The notes beneath the pieces are model-generated. The model was not told the DNA's origin and ran no database searches. It worked only from the letters and a program-made list of their open reading frames with translations. Below are positions 1 to 5,017 of a DNA stretch of 5,017 nt, in pieces; the stretch's first letter is position 1; every line of letters begins with the position of its first letter. The position numbers and the translations under genes are program-made. Origin of the DNA: Sphingomonadaceae bacterium (lineage in GTDB: Bacteria > Pseudomonadota > Alphaproteobacteria > Sphingomonadales > Sphingomonadaceae); assembly GCA_014380205.1 (NCBI GenBank), contig JACMKH010000080.1:1-5017 (forward strand), given 5' to 3'.

Positions 1-2
1 AG

Positions 3-1340
3 GCGTTCGAGGCGGTGCTGCCGCCGCTCGCCGCGTCGTTCGGCGGGGCGCCCGATCCGCTCGCCGCGATCAACCGCTTCGACGCGCTGCTCGAGCGGCT
101 GCCGAGCGCCGTTAACCTGTTCCGGCTGCTCGAGGCGCGGCCCGCGCTGATGCGGCTGCTCGCCGACATCCTGAGTCACGCTCCCGCGCTCGCCGAGGCG
201 CTGTCGCGCCGCGCCAATCTGCTCGACGGGCTGATTGACGCGACCGCGCTCGATCCGCCTCCCCCGCTCGCCGCGCTCGTCGAGCAATTGCGCGGGGCGG
301 GCCGCGCGGCCGATTACCAGGCGCGGCTCGATTTCGTCCGCCGCATCGTCGGCGAGCGGCGCTTCGCGCTCGGCGTCCAGCTGATCGAGGGCCGGGCCGG
401 TCCCCTCGAGATCGCGCACGGCTATGCGCGTGTCGCCGAGGCCGCGCTGGTCGCGCTCGTCGAGGCCGCGATTGCAGAATTCGAGGCCGCGCATGGCCGC
501 GTCCCGGGAAGCGAGCTCGCGATTCTCGCGCTCGGCCGGCTGGGGGGCGAGGCGCTCACCCACGCCTCGGACCTCGACCTGATTTTCCTGTTCACCGGCG
601 ATCACCGCGCCGAGTCAAACGGCCCCCGGCCGCTCGGCGCGACGAGCTATTTCAACAGGCTCACGCAACGCGTGACCTCCGCGTTGAGCGTCGCGACCGC
701 GGCGGGGCCACTCTACGACATCGACACGCGACTCAGGCCCTCGGGCGCGCAAGGGCCGCTCGCGGTCTCGTTCGAGAGCTTCGCGCGCTATCAGCGCGAG
801 CAGGCCTGGACCTGGGAGCATATGGCGCTCGCGCGCGCGCGGCCCGTGTTCGGCTCGGACGCGGCGCGCGGCGAGCTTGCGCGGCTCATCGCCGACATCC
901 TCGCCCCGCCGCGCGACCCCGACGCATTGCTCGCCGACGTCCGCAAGATGCGTGCCGATATCGCGGTGCACAAGCCGCCCGCGGGGAGCTTCGACGTCAA
1001 GCTCGTCGAGGGCGGGCTGGTCGATCTCGAATTCTGCGTGCATCTCATTCAGCTCCGCGATGGCGTCGGGCTCGACCCGCGGCTGTGGATCGCGCTCGCG
1101 GCGCAGATCGCGGCGGGGCTCGTCGCGCCAGCGCTCGCCGACGCGCACGACCTGATGACGCGGCTGCTCGTCACGCTGCGGCTGGTCGCGCCCGCTTCGA
1201 CCGATATCGCGCCGGCGAGCCGTCCGCTCGTCGCGCGCGCGTGCGGACGCGCGGATTGGCAGGCGCTGGTCGCGGATTACGAGGACGCGCGCGCGGCCGT
1301 GCGCGAGGAATGGAGGCGGCTCGCCTCGATCGAAGACTAA
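3..1340 (+). CDS. glnE: Bifunctional glutamine synthetase adenylyltransferase/adenylyl-removing enzyme, C-terminal half (5' end off window)
   Basis: GlnE attaches AMP to glutamine synthetase, lowering its activity when nitrogen is plentiful, and removes it again under PII control; it acts in the cytoplasm. The frame is open from base 3, so the gene begins outside the window; the GTG at 15 is only an internal codon. Family members are about 900-1000 residues and about 445 are present, matching the C-terminal adenylylating half. Counting from the GTG codon, visible marks are the nucleotidyltransferase signature GRLGG (174-178) followed by SDLDL (185-189, with the DxD acidic pair), DIDTRLRPSG (235-244), the AWTWEHMALARAR stretch (264-276), and VEGGLVDLEF (331-340), which carries the last conserved acidic residues. 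No key motif is missing. The N-terminal deadenylylation domain cannot be judged. The TAA at 1338-1340 lies 10 bp before the next gene, suggesting cotranscription with bcp. Confidence 0.95.
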   Translation, partial: AFEAVLPPLAASFGGAPDPLAAINRFDALLERLPSAVNLFRLLEARPALMRLLADILSHAPALAEALSRRANLLDGLIDATALDPPPPLAALVEQLRGAGRAADYQARLDFVRRIVGERRFALGVQLIEGRAGPLEIAHGYARVAEAALVALVEAAIAEFEAAHGRVPGSELAILALGRLGGEALTHASDLDLIFLFTGDHRAESNGPRPLGATSYFNRLTQRVTSALSVATAAGPLYDIDTRLRPSGAQGPLAVSFESFARYQREQAWTWEHMALARARPVFGSDAARGELARLIADILAPPRDPDALLADVRKMRADIAVHKPPAGSFDVKLVEGGLVDLEFCVHLIQLRDGVGLDPRLWIALAAQIAAGLVAPALADAHDLMTRLLVTLRLVAPASTDIAPASRPLVARACGRADWQALVADYEDARAAVREEWRRLASIED

Positions 1341-1345
1341 GGAGG
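1341..1345 (+). promoter_or_regulatory. Ribosome binding site of bcp
   Basis: A full GGAGG follows directly after the glnE stop codon and lies five bases before the ATG at 1351. It fixes the bcp start and supports translation from a shared glnE-bcp message. Confidence 0.85.
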
Positions 1346-1350
1346 CAAGG

Positions 1351-1827
1351 ATGATTGAAACCGGCGAAATGGCGCCCGATGCAGCGCTGCAGAAGCCCGA
1401 CGGAACGACCGCGCGGCTGAGCGACTATCGCGGCCGGCCGCTCGTGCTCTATTTCTATCCCAAGGACGACACCACCGGCTGCACCGCCGAGGCGCGCGAG
1501 TTCAGCGCGCTCGCGGACGATTTCGAGCGGGCGGGCGCGCAGGTGCTCGGCGTCTCGCGCGATCCGCCCAAAAGCCACGCCAAATTCGCCGCCAAATACG
1601 ATCTCGCGGTTCCGCTCGCGAGCGACCCCGACGGCTCGGTCACCGAGGCGTTCGGCGTCTGGGTCGAGAAGAGCATGTACGGCCGAAAATACATGGGCAT
1701 CCAGCGCGCGACCTTCCTGATCGACAGCGACGGAAGGGTCGCTCGCGTCTGGCCCACGGTCAGGGTCGCCGGCCATGCCGCCGAGGCGCTCGAGGCGATC
1801 AGGTCGCTCGGTCGATCGGCCGGTTGA
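1351..1827 (+). CDS. bcp: Bcp/PrxQ-type peroxiredoxin (thiol peroxidase), one-cysteine form
   Basis: This cytoplasmic peroxiredoxin reduces hydrogen peroxide and organic hydroperoxides with a reactive cysteine. The 158-residue length is normal for the Bcp/PrxQ class. The active site reads YPKDDTTGC, giving the PxxxTxxC motif with P37, T41 and peroxidatic C44; R119 in GIQRATFLID is the conserved arginine that helps activate the thiol. Many Bcp proteins, such as that of E. coli, carry a resolving cysteine five residues after the peroxidatic one. Here that position is R49 and there is no other cysteine in the protein, so it should work as a 1-Cys enzyme recycled by an outside thiol. The ATG is supported by GGAGG at 1341-1345, five bases upstream. 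It sits 10 bp after glnE, probably in one transcript. Its last 29 bp overlap the convergent methyltransferase gene. Confidence 0.95.
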   Translation: MIETGEMAPDAALQKPDGTTARLSDYRGRPLVLYFYPKDDTTGCTAEAREFSALADDFERAGAQVLGVSRDPPKSHAKFAAKYDLAVPLASDPDGSVTEAFGVWVEKSMYGRKYMGIQRATFLIDSDGRVARVWPTVRVAGHAAEALEAIRSLGRSAG

Positions 1828-2584
1828 TCGAAAGAAAGGAATAGCCGCAGAAGCTGACGGTCTTGACGCGGCGTCCGGTCGACCCGCCCGCCTCGCGAAG
1901 GTGAGCGATGATCCGATCGGCGTGGCTGACCCCCGCGAGCAGCAGCTTGCTTTCGATCGCGAGGACCGGCCGGAGCCGATGCGGCCCGCGCAGATAATCG
2001 ACCACGCCTTCGGTCGCGCCGGGCCAGTTGGGGTTGAAGAAATCGTCGAGCCAGACCACGCCCCCCGGCGCGAGCGCGACCTCGGCGCTCGCCAGATCGG
2101 TCATCGCGTGCGAGCGGGTATGGCCGCCATCGACCGAGAACAGCGCGACGCGGCCCTCGATCCCGCGGAAGAACCCCCGCGCTTCGGCCGACATCGAATC
2201 CATCACGACGGTGCGCACGCGATCGGGGCCGATCGCGTAGCCGGCAACATTCTCATTGAACTTGGCCTCGCTGCCCTGGCCCGAGCCATCGACGTTGAGC
2301 TCCTGATCGTCGAACACGTCGACGCCGTGGCATGCCATGCCTTCGGGCGTGACATTCTCGAGCGCGAGGAAGAAGCGGCCGTGGTGGACGCCGATCTCGC
2401 AGCTTTCGCCAACGATCCCGTACGATGCCTGAAATCGGGCGATCTGCTCGAGCGACCAGATCACGCCCCGCCCGACCCAACCATGGACCTCCACGAACGC
2501 CCGGCCAAGATAGGCCTGGAGCCGCGCGTCCTCGATCGGCCATGGCGTCGCCGCGGCCCGGCGGTTGGGACGTGGCCGGTCCAT
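1799..2584 (-). CDS. Class I SAM-dependent methyltransferase (Methyltransf_24-like), substrate unknown
   Basis: A 261-residue soluble protein with a Rossmann-type methyltransferase core. Motif I is CEIGVHHGRF (62-71), the glycine-rich SAM loop; D89 in GVDVFDD fits the acidic residue after strand 2 that binds the SAM ribose. VDGGH (151-155) and WLDDFF (178-183), joined by APGG (172-175), match the DGxH ... PGG ... DD pattern of the Methyltransf_24 and CmcI/macrocin O-methyltransferase-like families. In some of those, the equivalents of D152, D180 and D181 bind a metal that helps O-methylation; that is an inference here. I see no signal peptide or membrane segment. The ATG is two bases after the stop of the upstream fzlA-like gene, so it is probably translated by coupling, with a weak AAGGT at 2601-2597. 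Its 3' end overlaps bcp by 29 bp. The substrate (sugar, small molecule or protein) cannot be told from sequence. Confidence 0.85.
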   Translation of the reverse strand: MDRPRPNRRAAATPWPIEDARLQAYLGRAFVEVHGWVGRGVIWSLEQIARFQASYGIVGESCEIGVHHGRFFLALENVTPEGMACHGVDVFDDQELNVDGSGQGSEAKFNENVAGYAIGPDRVRTVVMDSMSAEARGFFRGIEGRVALFSVDGGHTRSHAMTDLASAEVALAPGGVVWLDDFFNPNWPGATEGVVDYLRGPHRLRPVLAIESKLLLAGVSHADRIIAHLREAGGSTGRRVKTVSFCGYSFLSINRPIDRAT

Positions 2585-2586
2585 GC

Positions 2587-3261
2587 TCAGAAATCAACCT
2601 TGTCGTAGTGCGCGACATAGGGCGGCACCATCGGCATGCGCTCGGCGAGCAGCGGGCGGAAGCTCGGCCGCGACTTGAGCCCCGCATACCAGTCGCGCGC
2701 CGATTGATGATCCGCCCAGGCGCATCCGCCGAGATAATCGGCGACCGAGATATGCGCGGCCGCGGCGAGATCGGCGAGGCTGAGCGCGGGGCCCGCGATC
2801 CAGCGCCGGTTATGGTCGAGCAGATAATCGATATAGTCGAGATGCGCGCCGACCTGGCGCATCGCGTCGCGCAGCGCGCCGCTGTCGGGCGACTGCCGAT
2901 CGAGCCGCCTGGTCATCCGCTCGCGCATCAGCGGCGCGATCGCCTCGGCGTAGAGCCGCTGGTCGAAATAGGCGACCAGCCGGCGGATCTCGGCGCGCGA
3001 TTCGGCCGAGCCGGTGATCATCGGCGCGGCCGCGACGGTCTCCTCGAAATATTCGCAGATCGCCTGGCTGTCGATCAGCCTGAGGTCGCGCTGCGTCTCG
3101 ATCATCACGGGCGTCTGCCCGGCGGGGTTGATGTCGACGAACTCGTCGCGCCGCTCCCACGGTAGCTCGGGCTCGAGCTCGTAGCCGACGCCCTTCTCGC
3201 CGAGGAGCAGGCGCACCTTGCGGCTGAACGGGCACAGCGGGAACTGGAAGAGCCGCCACAT
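2587..3261 (-). CDS. fzlA: GST-fold protein, probable FtsZ-binding division factor FzlA
   Basis: A 224-residue protein with a glutathione S-transferase architecture. The N-terminal thioredoxin-like domain includes PLCPFSRKVRLLLGEKG (8-24), the cis-proline segment TPV (50-52) and DSQAI (64-68); an all-helical C-terminal domain follows, with LSLADLAAAA (160-169). The tail, SRPSFRPLLAERM (197-209) and HYDKVDF (218-224), looks like FzlA. In Caulobacter FzlA is an essential GST relative that binds and curves FtsZ filaments and lacks classical glutathione use; a tryptophan near position 38 and acidic/hydrophobic residues at its extreme C-terminus are needed for FtsZ binding. W35 and the final KVDF would be the equivalents (from memory, not aligned). 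AAGGA at 3275-3271, nine bases before the ATG, supports the start. The methyltransferase gene follows after 2 bp. The alternative is an ordinary GST; C10 in CPFS could then be catalytic. Confidence 0.8.
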   Translation of the reverse strand: MWRLFQFPLCPFSRKVRLLLGEKGVGYELEPELPWERRDEFVDINPAGQTPVMIETQRDLRLIDSQAICEYFEETVAAAPMITGSAESRAEIRRLVAYFDQRLYAEAIAPLMRERMTRRLDRQSPDSGALRDAMRQVGAHLDYIDYLLDHNRRWIAGPALSLADLAAAAHISVADYLGGCAWADHQSARDWYAGLKSRPSFRPLLAERMPMVPPYVAHYDKVDF

Positions 3262-3270
3262 GGGGCGGCA

Positions 3271-3275
3271 TCCTT
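3271..3275 (-). promoter_or_regulatory. Ribosome binding site of the fzlA-like gene
   Basis: Read on the minus strand this is AAGGA, nine bases before the ATG at 3261-3259. It favours this start. I found no convincing promoter hexamers for the gene in the 162-bp gap upstream, so the promoter may be weak or non-sigma70, or transcription may read through from the TetR gene. Confidence 0.6.
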
Positions 3276-3289
3276 AGCGGCGCGCCAGG

Positions 3290-3427
3290 ATGCGTCCACA
3301 GGGTTTCAACGATGGTGACGGCAACCAGCCGATCTTGGTCTACCGCGTGGGGGAGGAAGCGATCGAGATCCTTCCCATGCTCCACGCACGCCAGCAATAT
3401 GCCGGCATGCGACCCGCGCAACCTTAG
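3290..3427 (+). pseudogene. Probable C-terminal relic of a ParE/RelE-family toxin
   Basis: This 45-codon frame fills most of the gap between the fzlA-like and TetR genes and runs from ATG at 3290 to TAG at 3425-3427. From codon 15 it reads PILVYRVGEEAIEILPMLHA then RQQYAG. That resembles the end of ParE/RelE-type toxins and plasmid-stabilisation proteins, where the last strands have the form Y-L-I-x-YR-V-x-x-x-x-VEIL-R-V-LH-x-x-R. Such toxins are about 90-105 residues; here an in-frame TAG at 3275-3277 and the oppositely oriented fzlA start leave no room for the N-terminal two thirds. No antitoxin gene lies beside it. I therefore read it as a truncated remnant. It shares four bases with the 3' end of the TetR gene. 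The first 14 codons match nothing I know. A chance frame in GC-rich DNA remains possible. Confidence 0.5.
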
Positions 3428-4017
3428 CCGTCATTCGCCGCCTTGCGCATCCCCATCGACGCGCGCAGCTGCCCCGCAGCGATCTCACGCGCCGACTCGC
3501 GCGGCAGGCCGAGCGCGCTCGCCATCGGGCCGCCGAGCAGCGCGTCGCCGAGCGCCATCAGCACGAGGCCGAGCGTGTCGCGGTGGACGGGCTCGTCTTC
3601 ATGGCCCTGGCCGAGCCGGTCGACGAGATCATGGATGGTCTCGACGATCGGGTCGAGCGCATCCTCGTTGCCGGTCAGTATCGCCCAGCTCGCGAGCGCG
3701 CCCGCGCCCTGCTCGCCGAACGCGTCGAAGGTGAGGTCGACGATCTCGCGCGGGTCGCCGTCCTCGGCGCGCGCCTTGAGGACCGCCGCGCCGATCGTCT
3801 CGCACACCGTCTCGGCGAGGTTCTTGGCGAGCGCTTTCTGCAGCCCCGCTGCCGAGCCGAAATGGTGGAGCAGATTGGCGTGGGTGCGCCCGATCCGCGC
3901 CGACACCGCCTTGAGCGTCACCGCCTGCGGGCCCGCCTCGATGAGCAGCGCACGCGCCGCCTCGATCGCGGCGAAACGGCTCTCCTCGGGCGTCAGTCGT
4001 TTTTTCACTATTGACAC
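3424..4017 (-). CDS. TetR/AcrR-family transcriptional repressor
   Basis: A 197-residue regulator of normal TetR length. The N-terminal DNA-binding domain spans about residues 12-58: helix 1 FAAIEAARALLIEAG, then the helix-turn-helix TLKAVSARIGRTHANLLHHFGS (34-55) with the typical HHFGS ending. The rest is a helical ligand and dimer domain too variable to predict an inducer. The gene is divergent from the diiron-type gene at 4064, and an inverted repeat sits exactly between them, so local autorepression and control of that gene are likely. The start is uncertain. The longest form begins at GTG 4017-4015; a second GTG at 4008-4006 would give MKKRLTPEESRF, a more usual TetR beginning, and would leave the inverted repeat outside the coding region. 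Neither has a clear Shine-Dalgarno sequence, so the message may be leaderless or nearly so. Confidence 0.9.
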   Translation of the reverse strand: MSIVKKRLTPEESRFAAIEAARALLIEAGPQAVTLKAVSARIGRTHANLLHHFGSAAGLQKALAKNLAETVCETIGAAVLKARAEDGDPREIVDLTFDAFGEQGAGALASWAILTGNEDALDPIVETIHDLVDRLGQGHEDEPVHRDTLGLVLMALGDALLGGPMASALGLPRESAREIAAGQLRASMGMRKAANDG

Positions 4018-4041
4018 TTGTGTAAGTTGCGTCCAGATACG
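4011..4041 (+). promoter_or_regulatory. Probable sigma70-type promoter of the diiron-type gene
   Basis: TTGACA at 4011-4016 is a perfect -35 hexamer, strikingly A/T-rich against its surroundings. The -10 is weak: CAGATA (4034-4039) at 17-bp spacing or GATACG (4036-4041) at 19 bp. Either would start transcription roughly at 4046-4050, close to the ribosome binding site at 4051-4056, giving a very short leader. The inverted repeat at 4014-4027 overlaps the -35 box and spacer, as expected for repression by steric block. Confidence 0.5.
4014..4027. promoter_or_regulatory. Inverted repeat, probable TetR operator
   Basis: ACACTTGTGT (4014-4023) is an inverted repeat ACAC-TT-GTGT. It overlaps a second one, ACTT-GTGT-AAGT (4016-4027). 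It lies in the divergent promoter between the TetR gene and the diiron-type gene, partly inside the TTGACA box. TetR-family repressors usually bind short palindromes in just this place. That the neighbouring regulator binds it is inferred from position only. Confidence 0.5.
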
Positions 4042-4050
4042 GGCTCAAGC

Positions 4051-4056
4051 AAGGAG
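4051..4056 (+). promoter_or_regulatory. Ribosome binding site that fixes the start at 4064
   Basis: AAGGAG lies seven bases before ATG 4064. The same frame is open far upstream, to about 3443, but that extension runs antisense to the TetR gene. This site shows that ATG 4064 is the real start. Confidence 0.9.
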
Positions 4057-4063
4057 TCGCACC

Positions 4064-4930
4064 ATGGCTAAAGACGTTACCCCTGTCGACCTCACGATCA
4101 CGCCCAGGGACCGCCGCTTCGGCCGGGAAATCAGGCACAATCGCTGGTGGCATGGCGGGAATCCCTTCGCCACCGCCTTCTACAACGCGCTGTCGGTGAC
4201 CTTCCCCAAGGGCGAGGCGTTCTTCGTCGAGAGCGTCAAGGCGCATCGCGACGGACTTCCGCCCAAGCTCGCCAACGAGGTCCGCGCGTTCGTCCAGCAG
4301 GAGGTGATGCACAGCCGCGAGCATATCGCGTTCAACCGCCACGTCGCCGATCACGGCTACGACGTCGACAGGCTCGAGCGCGACGTCCAGGCGCAGATCG
4401 ACCTCACCAAGGGCCGCCCGCTGATCGCCAGCCTCGCCGCGACGATGTGCGTCGAGCATTTCACCGCGATCATGGCGAGCGAGATCCTGTCAAATCCGCG
4501 GCATTTCGCGGGGGCCGACGAGGAGGCCGCGGCGATGTGGCGCTGGCACGCGCTCGAGGAGATCGAGCACAAGGGCGTCGCCTATGACGTGTGGCTCCAC
4601 GCGACGCGGAGCTGGCCGCGGCTCAAGCGCTGGAAGGTCAAGGCGCAGGTCATGCTGCTCACCACCCAGCGCTTCTTCTACTACCGCACGGTCGGCATGC
4701 TGGAGCTGCTCCGGCAGGACGGGATCACCGGCCCCAAGGCCTGGTGGGGCTTGTTCCGCTATGCGCTCGTCCGCCCCGGCATGTACCGCAAGATCGCGGT
4801 CGAGTGGCTCAAATTCTTCATGCCCGGCTTCCATCCCTGGAACCATGACGATCGCGACCTGATCCGGCTCGCGGAGAGCGAGTACGAGGCGGCGGTCATG
4901 CCAGGGGCGCGCAAAGCCCTCGCGGCCTAG
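4064..4930 (+). CDS. Predicted metal-dependent hydrolase family protein (PF10118/COG3687 type), likely ferritin-like diiron protein
   Basis: A 288-residue protein of a family annotated 'predicted metal-dependent hydrolase', with no established reaction that I know of. Family marks are FPKGEAFF (47-54), QQEVMHSREH (78-87), VEHFTA (130-135) and WRWHALEEIEHKGVAYDVW (159-177). E51, E80xxH83, E131 and E166xxH169 are spaced like the six ligands of a four-helix ferritin-like diiron site, with H87, H132 and H162 nearby. This suggests an oxidase, oxygenase or desaturase-like chemistry at least as much as hydrolysis; that is my inference. The C-terminal third, rich in W, F and Y (for example AWWGLFRYALV, 226-236), may contact lipid or a hydrophobic substrate, but there is no clear membrane segment or signal peptide. 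The start at 4064 is chosen from AAGGAG at 4051-4056. A divergent TetR gene and an operator-like repeat lie just upstream, implying induction by a small molecule. Confidence 0.85.
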   Translation: MAKDVTPVDLTITPRDRRFGREIRHNRWWHGGNPFATAFYNALSVTFPKGEAFFVESVKAHRDGLPPKLANEVRAFVQQEVMHSREHIAFNRHVADHGYDVDRLERDVQAQIDLTKGRPLIASLAATMCVEHFTAIMASEILSNPRHFAGADEEAAAMWRWHALEEIEHKGVAYDVWLHATRSWPRLKRWKVKAQVMLLTTQRFFYYRTVGMLELLRQDGITGPKAWWGLFRYALVRPGMYRKIAVEWLKFFMPGFHPWNHDDRDLIRLAESEYEAAVMPGARKALAA

Positions 4931-4955
4931 CGCCGCCGTCTCGGCGACCGACGCG

Positions 4956-4969
4956 CCCGCGTACGCGGG
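4956..4969. repeat. 14-bp perfect palindrome, REP-like element candidate
   Basis: CCCGCGTACGCGGG reads the same on both strands and is followed by TATCCAG, 25 bp after the stop of the diiron-type gene. As RNA it could form a 5-bp stem with a GTAC loop. The pattern CCCGCG-N-CGCGGG followed by ATCCAG resembles dispersed intergenic palindromes seen in many proteobacterial genomes; only one copy is in this window. No T-run follows, so a simple intrinsic terminator is unlikely. The rest of 4931-5017 shows no supported gene. Confidence 0.45.
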
Positions 4970-5017
4970 TATCCAGCCTGCGCAGACCGCGCCGCCCGCG
5001 AGGACGAGCTTCGTTAA

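Noticed and set aside
826..842. Alternating GC run (CTCGCGCGCGCGCGG) as a possible Z-DNA or regulatory element
   Set aside because: It encodes the conserved ALARAR stretch of GlnE and such runs are expected from codon bias in DNA this GC-rich.
615..1148. Minus-strand open frame within glnE
   Set aside because: The arginine-rich composition is typical of antisense GC-rich frames; the glnE motifs on the plus strand explain the region.
1812..1831. Hairpin at the bcp/methyltransferase junction as an intrinsic terminator
   Set aside because: The stem needs G-U pairs and no T-run follows on either strand.
1775..2608. Long plus-strand open frame opposite the methyltransferase
   Set aside because: Its translation is rich in R, D and A with no recognisable domain, and it mirrors a minus-strand gene with clear SAM-binding motifs. 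It is a GC-driven shadow.
2425..3165. Plus-strand open frame opposite the fzlA-like gene
   Set aside because: It has no domain and no ribosome binding site, and it is antisense to a well-supported GST-fold gene.
3443..4063. Upstream in-frame extension of the diiron-type gene, adding about 207 residues
   Set aside because: It lies antisense to the TetR gene, is low-complexity (rich in S, A and R), and the family match and strong AAGGAG both begin at ATG 4064.
4490..5017. Minus-strand frame open from the right edge, starting LTKLVLAGGAVCAGW
   Set aside because: The first residues look faintly like a signal peptide, but the frame then runs antisense through the diiron-type gene with no recognisable domain, and part of it is the palindrome.

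Overview
The window is a piece of a high-GC chromosome, most likely from an alphaproteobacterium of the sphingomonad type. That rests on three things: the strong G/C third-position bias, a GlnE C-terminal half of alphaproteobacterial style, and a GST-like protein whose tail (SRPSFRPLLAERM ... HYDKVDF) matches my recollection of the alphaproteobacterial cell-division factor FzlA. There are no RNA genes, CRISPR arrays or intact mobile elements. The DNA is densely coding and no stretch over 300 bases lacks a gene.

Layout. Positions 1-1340 (+) hold the 3' half of glnE, cut by the left edge; it encodes the adenylylating domain that regulates glutamine synthetase. Ten bases later, behind a good GGAGG, is a bcp-type peroxiredoxin (1351-1827, +) with only one cysteine. 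Its end overlaps by 29 bp, tail to tail, with a class I SAM-dependent methyltransferase on the minus strand (2584-1799). The methyltransferase starts two bases after the stop of an fzlA-like gene (3261-2587, minus), so these two form a tight operon.

The 162-bp gap upstream of fzlA carries, on the plus strand, a 45-codon reading frame. Its second half looks like the C-terminal end of a ParE/RelE-family toxin and is probably a relic. Then comes a TetR-family repressor (minus, 4017-3424). It is divergent from a gene of the 'predicted metal-dependent hydrolase' family (4064-4930, +), whose E / ExxH / E / ExxH residues look like a ferritin-type diiron site. The short region between them contains a TTGACA box overlapping an ACAC-TT-GTGT inverted repeat, a likely operator through which the TetR protein controls both genes. 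The last 87 bases hold no supported gene but contain a 14-bp perfect palindrome resembling dispersed REP-like repeats.

Most of this is ordinary housekeeping content: nitrogen regulation, peroxide defence and division. The parts most worth a second look are the TetR/diiron pair, the toxin relic, the fzlA-methyltransferase coupling and the one-cysteine Bcp. I see no convincing large undescribed system.
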